Source of the DNA: Pimelobacter simplex
GTDB taxonomy: Bacteria; Actinomycetota; Actinomycetes; Propionibacteriales; Nocardioidaceae
Assembly: GCA_016803235.1 (NCBI GenBank)
Contig: JADCLI010000005.1
Coordinates: forward strand, 62,001 to 126,000
Reading direction: 5' to 3'
Length of the DNA stretch: 64,000 bases
In this document: positions 36,646 through 46,020 of the stretch, piece after piece
How the letters are laid out: each line of letters starts with the position of its first letter
Numbering within the stretch: position 1 is the stretch's first letter
Made by a program: the position numbers and the translations under genes
Notes under the pieces: model-generated
The model's database searches: none
What the model was told of the DNA's origin: nothing
What the model saw: the letters and a program-made list of their open reading frames with translations, nothing else

Positions 36646-39600
36646 TCAGAGGGAGTCGAGGGCCTTGCGGATCCGCACGTCCGAGATCGGGCCGTCGGTG
36701 CCGAGCTGCTGGGCCCACAGCGAGACCCGGTACTCCTCGAGCATCCACCGGATCGCGCGCAGGCCGGAGCCGGCCGGGCGGCCGTCGGGGAGCGCCGCGA
36801 CCCGGGCGAGGTAGGCGTCCTGGAGCGGCTGGAGCACGTCCATCCGCTGCCGGTCCTTGGCGAGGGCGGCCGGGCCGCCGTTCTCGAGGGCGGTACGACG
36901 CTCGCGCATCGCCGCCAGCCAGGTCCGGTAGCGGCGCAGGCGGGCGGCGCCGGCCTCCCCCACGAATCCGTCGTGGACGAGGCGGGCGAGCTGACCCTGG
37001 AGGTCGGTGAGCGCGGGGAGCATCGGCAGGTCGGCCCGGCCGCTGAGCAGGCGGTCGACCTCGCGCCAGGTGGCGAGCACCCGGAGCAGCTCGGCGAGCA
37101 CGTCCCGCACGCCCGCGGCGGCGCCGGCGCGCAGCGTGGCCAGCAGGTCGTCGTACTCCTGGCGGGTGCGGACCGGCGGACGGGCGTCGACGGCGTCGAC
37201 CACGACCGCGCGCAGGCAGTCGTCGAGGATCGCGGGCACGCCGGCGTACGGCGTCCCGGCGAGACCGAGCTTGTCGGCGTTGCCGAGCCCCTCGACCACG
37301 CCGGCCAGGGGTGCAGGGCCGAGGGCGAGCAGGGCCAGCCGGACCACGCCCAGCCGGTGGCGCGCGTCGCGCTCGTCGGCGGAGCCCGCCACCTGGAGTC
37401 CGACGGTGGTGCCCTCGTCGACGAGGCCGGGGTACGCCTCGACCTCGTGGCCGGCGCGGGTCCAGGTCGCGGTGGCGGGGATGTCGTCGAAGACCCACGC
37501 GGTCTCGCCCGAGCGGGCGACGCCCGAGTCGGACGCGACGGCGGCCATCGCGCGGTCGAACTGCGGCTGCAGCGGCGCCTTGAGCTCGGCGAGCGACTTG
37601 CCGCTGCCCTGCACCCTGCCGCGTTCGTCGACGACCCGGTAGCTCGGCTTGAGGTGCGCCGGCAGCGACGCCAGGTCCCAGGCCGCGCGCGGGACGTGCA
37701 CGCCGGTGGTGGAGCGCAGGTAGCGCTCGAGGGCGGTGAGCAGCGCCTCCTCCCCCGCGGGTACGGCGGCCAGGAACTCGCGCGCCGTGTTCGGCGCCGG
37801 CACGAAGCTGACCCGCAGTGCCTTGGGCAGGCTGCGGATCAGCTCGGTCACCAGCTCCTCGCGCAGGCCGGGGACGATCCAGGAGAAGTCGTCGTCGTCG
37901 ACCCGGTTGAGGGTGGCGACCGGGATGTCGATGGTGAGCCCGTCGTCCTTCGCGCCCGGCTCGAAGTGGTAGCTGATCGGGAAGGTGAGCCCGCCGGAGA
38001 CCGACCACGCCTCCGGGTAGTCCGCCTCGCGGACCTCGTCGGCCGTGTCGTGGGTGAGCATCGCCGGGTCGAAGGTGAGCAGCTCGGGCTCGGCGCGGCG
38101 GGCGTCCTTCCACCAGCGGTCGAAGTGCGCGCCGCTGACGATCCCCTCGGGGACGCGGGCGTCGTAGAAGTCGAAGAGGGTGTGCTCGTCGACGACGAGG
38201 TCGCGCCGGCGGGCGCGGTGCTCGAGCTCCTCGGCCTCGGCGAGCAGCCGCCGGTTCTGCTGGAAGAAGCGGTGCCGGGTGTCCCACTCGCCGTACACGA
38301 GGGCGTGGCGGATGAAGATCTCGCGCGAGAGCTCGGGGTCGACCTTGCCGTAGGCGACCGCCCGGTCGGCGGCCAGCGGCACGCCGTACAGGGTGACCCG
38401 CTCGCGGGCCATCACGGCCTGCCGCTTGCGGGACCAGGCGGGCTCGGAGTAGGTGCGCTTGACCAGGTGGGCCCCGAGGCGCTCGGCCCAGCGAGGGTCG
38501 ATCGCGGCGTTCTGGCGCGCCCACAGCCGTCCGGTCTCGACGAGCTCGCCGGCCATCACGAACGGCGGGTTCTTCCGGGCCAGGCCGGAGCCGGGGAAGA
38601 TCGCGAACCTCGCGCCGCGGGCGCCGAGGTACTCGCGCGGGCCGGGGCGGCGCGTGTCCTTGCGGGCGCCCTGCCGGGGCTTCTCCCTCTCCTCGAGCAC
38701 GCCGATGTGGGACAGCAGGCCGGAGAGCAGCGCCTGGTGGATCCCGTCGGCGTCCGGGACGGCGGCGGGCGCCTCCAGCCGCACGCCCATCTCCTTGGTG
38801 ACCTGGCGCAGCTGGGTGACGAACTCCTGCCACTCCCGCACGCGCAGGTAGTTGAGGTACTCCCGCTTGCACATCCGCCGGAAGGCGCTGCCGGAGAGCT
38901 CCTTCTGCTGCTGGCGCAGGTGGTTCCACAGGTGGAGCCAGGTGAGGAAGTCGGAGCCCTCGGCCTTGAACCGGGCGTGGAGCTGGTCGGCCTGCGCACG
39001 CTCGGTCGGGTGGTCGGCGCCGGGACGCTCGCGCGGGTCCTGCAGGGAGAGCGCGGCGACGATGACGAGGACGTCGCGCACGCAGCCGAGCCGCTCGGCC
39101 TCGAGCAGCATCCGGCCCAGGCGCGGGTCGATGGGCAGCCGGGCGAGACGGCGACCCACCTTGGTCAGCTCACCCTGACGGGCACCGGAGGTGACCGCGC
39201 CGAGCTCCTCGAGCAGCTGGGTGCCCGCTTGGACGTTGCGCCGGTCGGGCGGCTCGACGAACGGGAACCGTTCGATGTCCCCGAGCCCCAGGGAGGTCAT
39301 CTGGAGGATGACGGAGGCGAGGTTGGTGCGCAGGATCTCGGGATCGGTGAACTCCGGGCGGGCGTCGAAGTCCTCCTCGGCGTACAGCCGGATCGCGATG
39401 CCGGCCGCGACCCGGCCGCAGCGGCCGGAGCGCTGGTTGGCGGAGGCCTGGCTGATCGGCTCGATCGGGAGGCGCTGGACCTTGGTGCGCGCGGAGTAGC
39501 GGGAGATGCGGGCGACGCCGGTGTCGACGACGTAGCGGATGCCGGGAACGGTCAGGGAGGTCTCGGCGACGTTGGTGGCCAGCACGACGCGACGCCGGGA

Positions 39601-40521
39601 GCCCTTCGCCGGTGCGAAGACCCGGTGCTGCTCGGCGGCGGAGAGCCTGCTGAACAGCGGCAGCACGTCGACGCCACGGATCCCCTCGCCCAGCGGCGCG
39701 AGCGCCTCGGCGGTGTCGCGGATCTCGCGCTCGCCGGGGAGGAACACGAGGATGTCGCCGGGGCCCTCCGCGGAGAGCTCCTTGACCGCGTCGACGATCG
39801 CCTCGGTCTGGTCCCGGACGATCGGCTCGCCGTCCTCGTCGTCCTCGGGCAGGTCCATCAGCGGGCGGTAGCGAACCTCGACCGGGTACGTGCGCCCGGA
39901 GACCTCGATGATCGGGGCGGGCTCGCCGGTGCGGGCGTCCGCGAAGTGCTCGGCGAAGCGCTCCGGGTCGATGGTCGCGGAGGTGATGACGAGCTTGAGG
40001 TCGGGCCGCTTCGGCAACAGCTGGCGCAGGTAGCCCAGCAGGAAGTCGATGTTGAGGCTGCGCTCGTGGGCCTCGTCGATGATGATCGTGTCGTAGCGGC
40101 GCAGCAGCCGGTCACGCTGCAGCTCGGCCAGCAGGATGCCGTCGGTCATCAGCTTGACCCGGCTCTGCTTCGACGTCTTGTCGGTGAAGCGGACCTGGTA
40201 GCCGACCAGGTCGCCGAGCTCGGTCCCGAGCTCGGAGGCGATCCGCTCGGCCACCGACCTGGCTGCGATACGGCGCGGCTGGGTGTGGCCGATCATCCGC
40301 GGCCGGCCGTCCTCACCGGGCCCGCCCCGGCCCAGCTCGAGGCAGATCTTCGGCAGCTGGGTGGTCTTGCCGGAGCCGGTCTCGCCGGCGACGATCACGA
40401 CCTGGTGGTCACGGATCGCGGCCGCGATGTCGTCGCGTCGGGCACTGACCGGCAGGTCGGGCGGGTAGGTGATGTCCACAGCACGGCCATTGTCCCATCC
40501 GGGCCCGAACGGGAGCGACAC
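36646..40521 (-). CDS. hrpA: ATP-dependent RNA helicase HrpA
   Basis: This 1291-residue DEAH-box helicase has motif I GETGSGKTTQLPK near 47, the DEAH box within IIIDEAHERSLNIDF near 150, SATIDPERFAEHF (motif III), and the motif VI stretch SANQRSGRCGRVAAGIAIRL near 365. The long C-terminus is the HrpA DUF3418 region, ending VRIRKALDSL. Length matches the family. The GTG at 40521 is used; a GTG at 40479 would begin VDITYPPDLPVSAR and may be the true start. A dyad repeat lies 12 nt beyond the stop. Confidence 0.95.
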   Translation of the reverse strand: MSLPFGPGWDNGRAVDITYPPDLPVSARRDDIAAAIRDHQVVIVAGETGSGKTTQLPKICLELGRGGPGEDGRPRMIGHTQPRRIAARSVAERIASELGTELGDLVGYQVRFTDKTSKQSRVKLMTDGILLAELQRDRLLRRYDTIIIDEAHERSLNIDFLLGYLRQLLPKRPDLKLVITSATIDPERFAEHFADARTGEPAPIIEVSGRTYPVEVRYRPLMDLPEDDEDGEPIVRDQTEAIVDAVKELSAEGPGDILVFLPGEREIRDTAEALAPLGEGIRGVDVLPLFSRLSAAEQHRVFAPAKGSRRRVVLATNVAETSLTVPGIRYVVDTGVARISRYSARTKVQRLPIEPISQASANQRSGRCGRVAAGIAIRLYAEEDFDARPEFTDPEILRTNLASVILQMTSLGLGDIERFPFVEPPDRRNVQAGTQLLEELGAVTSGARQGELTKVGRRLARLPIDPRLGRMLLEAERLGCVRDVLVIVAALSLQDPRERPGADHPTERAQADQLHARFKAEGSDFLTWLHLWNHLRQQQKELSGSAFRRMCKREYLNYLRVREWQEFVTQLRQVTKEMGVRLEAPAAVPDADGIHQALLSGLLSHIGVLEEREKPRQGARKDTRRPGPREYLGARGARFAIFPGSGLARKNPPFVMAGELVETGRLWARQNAAIDPRWAERLGAHLVKRTYSEPAWSRKRQAVMARERVTLYGVPLAADRAVAYGKVDPELSREIFIRHALVYGEWDTRHRFFQQNRRLLAEAEELEHRARRRDLVVDEHTLFDFYDARVPEGIVSGAHFDRWWKDARRAEPELLTFDPAMLTHDTADEVREADYPEAWSVSGGLTFPISYHFEPGAKDDGLTIDIPVATLNRVDDDDFSWIVPGLREELVTELIRSLPKALRVSFVPAPNTAREFLAAVPAGEEALLTALERYLRSTTGVHVPRAAWDLASLPAHLKPSYRVVDERGRVQGSGKSLAELKAPLQPQFDRAMAAVASDSGVARSGETAWVFDDIPATATWTRAGHEVEAYPGLVDEGTTVGLQVAGSADERDARHRLGVVRLALLALGPAPLAGVVEGLGNADKLGLAGTPYAGVPAILDDCLRAVVVDAVDARPPVRTRQEYDDLLATLRAGAAAGVRDVLAELLRVLATWREVDRLLSGRADLPMLPALTDLQGQLARLVHDGFVGEAGAARLRRYRTWLAAMRERRTALENGGPAALAKDRQRMDVLQPLQDAYLARVAALPDGRPAGSGLRAIRWMLEEYRVSLWAQQLGTDGPISDVRIRKALDSL

Positions 40522-40554
40522 GGTTTCGGCCCGGCCCTCGCGCGCGCCGCCGGA

Positions 40555-41364
40555 TCAGGGCAGGGTGAGGCGCGGGTCCGCGGCCGCGGCGAGCAGGTCG
40601 TCGACGCTGAGGCCCAGGCTGCTGACCGGCGTCAGCGAATTGTTGCCGAAGAGCGTGTTCGCGTCGACCTCGACCGTGAACCCGTCGGCACGGTGCACGA
40701 CGACCGCCGTCCCGCCGTCGTGGTCGGCCACCTGGGCGGAGACCACGCCGGGGAGGGACACCGGACGGTCCCGCCAGCTCTCGTAGGAGGCGACGACGCT
40801 CGAGTCGGGCCAGCTGCCGGGAGCGACCACGAAGACCTGCACGACGCCCTGACCTGGCTCGCCGTCGATGCGCCAGCCGATCTTGGTGCCGAGGGCGGCC
40901 GTCCAAGCGGACCCGTCCGGGCATCCGAGCCGGCTCGTCGAGCTCTGCACCGACCGGGTCACCTGCCACCGGTCCAGGTGGGCGCGCTGCGGGTCGAGCC
41001 GATCGGCGAGGATCTCGCGGTATCCCTTCACCACCCGGTCGAGAGCCGGATCCGGGCGCATCCGCTCGGTGACCGGCAGGCAGGTCCGGCCCTCCGGCGT
41101 CGCGACCGGCGTGGGCGCAGGCTCCGGGCTCGGGTCGACCGCGACGTCACCGCGCCCCGACCCGCCGGGACCGCCCTGCCCGGAGCCCACGATCGCCACG
41201 CACGCGAGGGTCGTGACGACGGCGCCGGCCGCCCCGGCGACGACTGCGGTACGGCGACGCCGCAGCCGGGTCCGCCCACGTCGTACGTCCTCGTCCGCGG
41301 CGGTCGCCGGCACCGGCGCGCGGGCGGTCAGGTCGTGCAGGCGTCGGGTGAGAAGCTCGTCCAT
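40555..41364 (-). CDS. membrane-anchored protein cotranscribed with a sigma factor
   Basis: This 269-residue protein has a cytoplasmic head (MDELLTRRLHDLTARAPVPA), one membrane segment near 40-62 (TAVVAGAAGAVVTTLACVAI), a Pro/Glu linker and an outer domain with two Cys. The start is in TGATG overlap with the sigma gene. Its position and topology suit a SigE-family anti-sigma or sensor partner, but no anti-sigma motif is visible. Confidence 0.75.
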   Translation of the reverse strand: MDELLTRRLHDLTARAPVPATAADEDVRRGRTRLRRRRTAVVAGAAGAVVTTLACVAIVGSGQGGPGGSGRGDVAVDPSPEPAPTPVATPEGRTCLPVTERMRPDPALDRVVKGYREILADRLDPQRAHLDRWQVTRSVQSSTSRLGCPDGSAWTAALGTKIGWRIDGEPGQGVVQVFVVAPGSWPDSSVVASYESWRDRPVSLPGVVSAQVADHDGGTAVVVHRADGFTVEVDANTLFGNNSLTPVSSLGLSVDDLLAAAADPRLTLP

Positions 41365-41858
41365 CACGGGACCTCCCTGGTCAGGTCGTCTGCCAGCGCC
41401 GTGCGCAGGGCCGCGAGGGCGGCGGACGTCTGGCTCTTCACGGTGCCGGTGCTGACCCCGAGGTCGGCTGCGGTCTCCTCGACGCTCAGCCCCCACCAGT
41501 GCCGCAGCACGACCACCCGGCGCTGGCCGGGCGGGAGCGCGCGCAGCGCGGTCCAGAGGGCGTCGAGGTCCTCGACGGCGGGTGCGGCCGCGGGTACGTC
41601 GGGCAGCCGCTCCCCCGCCGCCGTCTCCCGGCGCCAAGGGCGACGGCCCTCGTCGAGGTGGGCGTTCACGACCGCGCGACGCACGTACGCGTCGACCGAG
41701 TCGGCGCGGCGCACCCGGGCCCAGGCGACGTACAGGCGGGTCAGCGCCGCCTGGACGACGTCCTCGGCGCGGTGCGGGTCACCGCACAGCAACCACGCCG
41801 CACGGAACAGCTGCGGGCGCCGTTGCTCGACGTAGGCCGCGAACTCGTCGTCCCGCAT
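41364..41858 (-). CDS. SigE-family RNA polymerase sigma factor
   Basis: This 164-residue ECF sigma factor has region 2 (FAAYVEQRRPQLFRAAWLLC, DPHRAEDVVQAALTRLYVAW) and region 4 (LPPGQRRVVVLRHWWGLSVE, VSTGTVKSQTSAALAAL). These words are typical of the SigE group of actinobacteria. I chose the ATG at 41858 (MRDDEFAAYVEQRR) with GGGTGGG upstream; a longer in-frame start would add 25 residues of low complexity. The following gene is its likely partner. Confidence 0.92.
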   Translation of the reverse strand: MRDDEFAAYVEQRRPQLFRAAWLLCGDPHRAEDVVQAALTRLYVAWARVRRADSVDAYVRRAVVNAHLDEGRRPWRRETAAGERLPDVPAAAPAVEDLDALWTALRALPPGQRRVVVLRHWWGLSVEETAADLGVSTGTVKSQTSAALAALRTALADDLTREVP

Positions 41859-41946
41859 GCTGCCCACCCTGCTCCCGTCCGTCCGGCGTTGTCGTCTCCT
41901 TGACGCAGCCGCGGGCCGATCGGTTGGGTGCACGCCGGGACGGGTC

Positions 41947-42414
41947 TCAGGCGAGGGCCTCCACGTTGCGGACCAGGGCCTCGCTGGAGTGCTTGACCGC
42001 GATCCCGACGACCGGCTTGACCGCGCCGGCGATCGCCTTGCCGGCGGGGCCGCCGGGAAGCGTGAAGGAGATCCAGGCGTCCACCCGGGTGCGGTCGCCG
42101 CCGAGGTCGGTGAAGCTCCACCGCTGGGTCGTCTCGACGCCCTTGACCGAGGTCAGCTCGAGCAGCCGGTCCTGCTCCCAGGCGGTGCACTGGATGCGGG
42201 CCTTGAGCGGGACGCCGACCTTCATCACGCCGTCGTACTGGGCGCCGACGCCGCGGAGCTGGTCGGTCACCGGCTCGATCTTCGTGAGGCCGTACATCCA
42301 GTCCTTCGTGCACGTGAAGTCGTCGACGTACGCGAACACCTTGCTGACCGGCGCCGCGATCTCGACGCTCTGCTCCACCACGTTGGTCACCGCGAAAGTG
42401 TGACACGCGGTCAC
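41947..42414 (-). CDS. SRPBCC-family protein
   Basis: This protein of up to 155 residues has the polyketide cyclase/START-like fold: VVEQSVEIAAPVSKVFAYVD at the N-terminus, then RWSFTDLGGDRTRVDAWISF and a long C-terminal helix. The family binds hydrophobic ligands. The GTG at 42414 is used; the GTG at 42390 (VTNVVEQSVEI) is also likely. It follows the FUSC gene closely. Confidence 0.85.
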   Translation of the reverse strand: MTACHTFAVTNVVEQSVEIAAPVSKVFAYVDDFTCTKDWMYGLTKIEPVTDQLRGVGAQYDGVMKVGVPLKARIQCTAWEQDRLLELTSVKGVETTQRWSFTDLGGDRTRVDAWISFTLPGGPAGKAIAGAVKPVVGIAVKHSSEALVRNVEALA

Positions 42415-42418
42415 AGGT

Positions 42419-43525
42419 TCATCGGGGAGGGGGCAGCGCGTCGGTCGCCTCGAGCTGGCCCATGCCGGTGACCATGAGCAGGTCGGCGACGATCGCGCGC
42501 AGCTGCGCGAGGATCGCCTCGGCCGCGAGGATGTCGCTGCGCTCGACCTGCCCGGTGGCCGCTCCGACGGCGAGCACCTCGTCGCGGGCGGCGATGGCGA
42601 TCCGGTCGGCGTGCAGCTCGCGGGCGACCGCGTCGGCCGCGTCGGCGAGCTCGGCCGTCAGCCCGATGTAGGAGGCCGGCACGGGCAGCCGCCGGTACGC
42701 CGTGATGGTCGTCTGTCGCACCAGGACCCGGGTGCTGCGCAGGGCGCGGTCGAGCGGGTCGACGAGCTCGACCATCCGCCGCAGCGGCTCGCGGTGCCGG
42801 ATCCGGAACGGCGAGGAGCTGACGACGGCCATCCCCTCCTCGGCGGCGGCCTGCAGCTCGCGGATCAGCCGGTCGGTGGTGCGGGCGTCGGCGAGCAGCT
42901 CCAGCGCCGGCGTGACCTCGCCGTCGACCATCACGTCGGACGCCGCCCGCAGCAGCTCGGCGATCTTGCGCGCCACGGCCGCGGCCTGCTCGCGGGGCCG
43001 GCGCAACGGAGCGGCCGGGACCGCCATCGCGGCGAGCAGCGCGACCCCTCCGCCGACCACGGCGTCGGTCCAGCGCAGGAAGGAGCCCTCGGCGCCGGGC
43101 AGCAGCACGGTGACGACGATCGACTGCACCGCCGCCTGCGAGACGAACATGATGCCGGCGTCGAGGAGCAGGGCGAGGGACATCGACAAGAAGACGATCA
43201 GGGCGAGCTGCCAGGCGCCCGAGCCGATGCCCGCGACCAGGACGTCGGCCATGAACACGCCGATCGCCACACCGAGCATGACCTCGACGACGCGACGCAG
43301 GCGCTGGCCGTACGACGTGCCGAGGCACAGCACCGCCGCGATCGGGGCGAAGAACGGCAGGTCGTGATCGAGCAGGTCGTGGGCGACGAACCAGGCCAGG
43401 CCCGCGGCGACCGAGCACTGCGCGACCACCCACAGCTTGTCGCGCCAGCGGTCGAAGCGGCCGCGCAGCGACAGGCGGCTGCGCGACCACATCCGGTCCA
43501 GGACCCCGTCGGTCACCGCCTCCAC
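42419..43525 (-). CDS. FUSC-family (aromatic acid exporter-like) membrane protein
   Basis: This 368-residue protein has about six membrane segments in the first half (WVVAQCSVAAGLAWFVAHDL, then FFAPIAAVLCLGTSYGQRLR), followed by a cytoplasmic helical domain. FUSC proteins export aromatic acids or act in stress tolerance. It ends 4 nt before the SRPBCC gene start, so the two are probably one transcript. Confidence 0.88.
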   Translation of the reverse strand: MEAVTDGVLDRMWSRSRLSLRGRFDRWRDKLWVVAQCSVAAGLAWFVAHDLLDHDLPFFAPIAAVLCLGTSYGQRLRRVVEVMLGVAIGVFMADVLVAGIGSGAWQLALIVFLSMSLALLLDAGIMFVSQAAVQSIVVTVLLPGAEGSFLRWTDAVVGGGVALLAAMAVPAAPLRRPREQAAAVARKIAELLRAASDVMVDGEVTPALELLADARTTDRLIRELQAAAEEGMAVVSSSPFRIRHREPLRRMVELVDPLDRALRSTRVLVRQTTITAYRRLPVPASYIGLTAELADAADAVARELHADRIAIAARDEVLAVGAATGQVERSDILAAEAILAQLRAIVADLLMVTGMGQLEATDALPPPR

Positions 43526-43620
43526 ACGGCAACACTAACGGCCCTCGGCGCCGAGTTCGTCGAGTAGCCGCCGCACTGAGGAACGAGCGCAGGCGGCGTA
43601 TCGAGACGTCTCGGGCGCCG

Positions 43621-44457
43621 TCAGACGGCCTTGGCGGGCAGCACCTTCTTGGACACCAGCGCGACGACGTCCTCGTAGCGCGAGCCGGCGAACTTCTGGA
43701 AGTTGTGCAGCGCGTGGGCGTCGAGGCCGACGAGGACCCGGGCCTGGTTCTTCACGATGCCCTTGACGATGATCTCGGCGGCCCGCTCGGGGGTCATCTT
43801 GGCGAGCTTCTCGTCGAAGAGCTTCGCCGTCGCGGCCTTGTCCTCCTTGTCGGAGACGCGGGCGTTGCGGGCGATCGCGGTCTTGATGCCGCCGGGGTGC
43901 ACCGAGGTCACGCCGACGTTGTGGCCGGCGATGAGCATCTCCTCGCGCAGCGCCTCGGTGAACCCGCGGACCGCGAACTTGGTCGCGTTGTAGGCGCTCT
44001 GGCCGGGCATCGCGAGCAGGCCGAAGAGCGAGGACAGGTTGACGACGTGGCCCTCGCCCGAGGCGATGAGGTGCGGCAGGAACTCCTTGGTGCCGTGCAC
44101 GACGCCCCAGAAGTTGACGCCGACGATCCAGTCCATGTCCTTGTAGTCGAGGTCGACCACGTCACCGGCCAGCGCGACGCCGGCGTTGTTGATGACGACG
44201 TTGACCTGGCCGAAGTGGCCGGCCACGGACGCGGCGTACGCCGCGAACGCCTCCCGGTCGGCGACGTCGAGTCGCGCGGTCTGCACGTCCGGGGCACCGG
44301 CGTCCTTGGCGAGCGCGGCGGTCTCGTCGAGACCGGCCTCGTCGACGTCGGACAGCGCGAGGCGCGCGCCCTTGCCGGCCAGGTTCACCGCCAGGGCGCG
44401 GCCGATGCCGCTGCCCGCGCCGGTGATGACGACGACCTTGTTGTTGAGGTTCTTCAC
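43621..44457 (-). CDS. short-chain dehydrogenase/reductase
   Basis: This 278-residue NAD(P)-dependent oxidoreductase has TGAGSGIG at 12-19, NNAG near 90, the catalytic Ser near 142 and Y156-x3-K160 (SAYNATK). The GTG at 44457 overlaps the monooxygenase stop as GTGA, which suggests coupled translation. The pairing with a Baeyer-Villiger type enzyme suggests alcohol to ketone to ester steps on one substrate; this is inference. Confidence 0.93.
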   Translation of the reverse strand: MKNLNNKVVVITGAGSGIGRALAVNLAGKGARLALSDVDEAGLDETAALAKDAGAPDVQTARLDVADREAFAAYAASVAGHFGQVNVVINNAGVALAGDVVDLDYKDMDWIVGVNFWGVVHGTKEFLPHLIASGEGHVVNLSSLFGLLAMPGQSAYNATKFAVRGFTEALREEMLIAGHNVGVTSVHPGGIKTAIARNARVSDKEDKAATAKLFDEKLAKMTPERAAEIIVKGIVKNQARVLVGLDAHALHNFQKFAGSRYEDVVALVSKKVLPAKAV

Positions 44458-45971
44458 GCCTTGACTGCCTCTCGCTGGGTGGTGGCCTGAACGTCGTACT
44501 TGTCGAGGTCGAACGAGCTCAGGTGGTGCCGGAAGGTGAAGGTCTGGCCGGGCCACAGGGTGGTGTTGTTGCCGAACTTGTCGAGGTACCAGCTGGCGCA
44601 GCCGCCGGTCTGCCACACGGTCGGCTTCATCTTGCGGCGGATCTCGGCGGTCCACGCGTCCTGCGCGGCCTGGGTCGGCTCGACGACGGCGAGGCCCTCC
44701 CGGCGCATCGCCCTGGCCGCCTCGACGAGGTAGCGCACCTGCGACTCGATGATGAAGATCATGCTGGAGTGGCCGAGCGCGGTGTTGGGGCCGACGATCT
44801 GGAACAGGTTGGGGAAGCCGTGGAAGGTCGTCCCCTTGTACGCCGCCATGCCGCTCTCGTCCCACAGGTCGGCCAGGGTGCGGCCGTCGCGGCCGGTGAT
44901 GTGGCGCGCGATCGGGGGCTCGGTCACGTAGAAGCCGGTGGCCACGACGAGCACGTCGATCGGCCGCTCGACGCCGTCGGCGGTGACGACCGCGTTGCCG
45001 GTGATCTTGGCGATCGGGTCCGTCACCAGGTCGACGTTGTCGGCGTCGAGCGCGGGGTACCACTTGTTGGAGATCAGGATCCGCTTGCAGCCGGCGCGGT
45101 AGCCGGGAGTGACCTTGCGACGCAGCTCGGGGTCGGAGATGCCCTTGGCGATGTTGCGCTTGCCCTGCAGCTCGACCGCGCGCATGGCCTGCGGGAACCT
45201 GGCGAACGCGGGGACGCGGGACTCGAGGGTGCCGTAGACGAGGGCGCGCAGCGCGCGCTGGGCGCCGGGGACGCGCTTGAAGACGGCCTTCTCGAGGGCG
45301 GTGTAGGAGCGCTCGTTGCGCGGGATGACCCAGTTGGGCGTGCGCTGGTAGACGTCCATGTGGCCGACCACCTTCTGCAGCTCGGGGACGAGCTGGATGG
45401 CCGAGGCGCCGGTGCCGATCACGGCGACGCGCTTGCCGGCGAGGTCGACGTCGTGGTCCCACCGGGCGGAGTGGAAGATCTCGCCCTGGAAGGTGTCGAT
45501 GCCCTCGATCTCGGGGAGCCGGGGCTCGGAGAGCCCGCCGGCGCCGGCGACGACGGTGCGGGCGGCGTACTCCGTGACGCCGGCCGGTCCCTCGGTGCGC
45601 ACGATCCAGCGCTGCACCTCGTCGTCCCACGCGGCGTCGAGGACGGCGGTGTCGAAGACGAAGCGGTCGAGCGTGCCGGAGTCCTCGGCGACCTTGCGGG
45701 TGTACTCCCAGATCTCCCGCTGCGGCGAGTAGACCTTGGACCACTCGGGGTTGAGCGCGAACGAGTAGGAGTAGAGCTGGCTGGGGACGTCGCACTCGGC
45801 ACCCGGGTAGGTGTTGATGTGCCAGGTGCCACCGACGTCGCTGTCCTTCTCGATGACGACGAAGTCACGCTCGCCGGCCTCGTCGAGCTTGATGGCGGCA
45901 GCCAGGCCGGCGAAGCCGGCACCGACGATGAGGTGGTCGACCTGGGTGCGACCTGCGCTTCGGGAGCTCAT
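44454..45971 (-). CDS. flavin-containing monooxygenase, Baeyer-Villiger type
   Basis: This 505-residue enzyme has the FAD motif GAGFAG at 17-22, the Baeyer-Villiger fingerprint F161-x-G-x3-H167-x3-W171 and a second dinucleotide site GTGASA at 186-191. It would insert oxygen next to a ketone using FAD and NADPH. The ATG at 45971 lies 6 nt after a TAGCGT -10 element, so the mRNA is probably leaderless. It is divergent from a TetR regulator and shares the promoter region with it. Confidence 0.93.
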   Translation of the reverse strand: MSSRSAGRTQVDHLIVGAGFAGLAAAIKLDEAGERDFVVIEKDSDVGGTWHINTYPGAECDVPSQLYSYSFALNPEWSKVYSPQREIWEYTRKVAEDSGTLDRFVFDTAVLDAAWDDEVQRWIVRTEGPAGVTEYAARTVVAGAGGLSEPRLPEIEGIDTFQGEIFHSARWDHDVDLAGKRVAVIGTGASAIQLVPELQKVVGHMDVYQRTPNWVIPRNERSYTALEKAVFKRVPGAQRALRALVYGTLESRVPAFARFPQAMRAVELQGKRNIAKGISDPELRRKVTPGYRAGCKRILISNKWYPALDADNVDLVTDPIAKITGNAVVTADGVERPIDVLVVATGFYVTEPPIARHITGRDGRTLADLWDESGMAAYKGTTFHGFPNLFQIVGPNTALGHSSMIFIIESQVRYLVEAARAMRREGLAVVEPTQAAQDAWTAEIRRKMKPTVWQTGGCASWYLDKFGNNTTLWPGQTFTFRHHLSSFDLDKYDVQATTQREAVKA

Positions 45972-46020
45972 GGGACGACGCTATTGGCGTTATTGAACAT
46001 CTGTCAATAGAATGTCCGGC
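45972..46020. promoter_or_regulatory. divergent leaderless promoters with TetR operator
   Basis: On the minus strand TTGACA (46002-46007) and TAGCGT (45978-45983) are 18 nt apart, and the -10 ends 6 nt before the monooxygenase ATG. On the plus strand TTGGCG (45984-45989) and TAGAAT (46008-46013) are 18 nt apart, with the start expected at about 46020-46021. TATTGA-N7-TCAATA (45991-46009) is a perfect operator-like dyad. It covers the minus -35 and touches the plus -10; CTATTG/CAATAG extend it. Confidence 0.8.

Noticed and set aside
36457..41835. A 1792-codon open frame on the plus strand opposite hrpA
   Set aside because: It is antisense to hrpA, which has all its helicase motifs in order. 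The plus frame is low-complexity and reflects the high GC of the third codon position.
43536..43620. A further copy of the palindromic repeat between the FUSC and SDR genes
   Set aside because: It contains GCCGCC/GGCGGC arms and a CGAGACGTCTCG palindrome but neither the 25-bp end of the 4982 element nor the CTTGTAAC end of the 208-bp family.
44454..45971. A specific steroid or cyclohexanone monooxygenase name
   Set aside because: The Baeyer-Villiger fingerprint is clear, but nothing in the sequence or in the SDR and TetR neighbours fixes the substrate.
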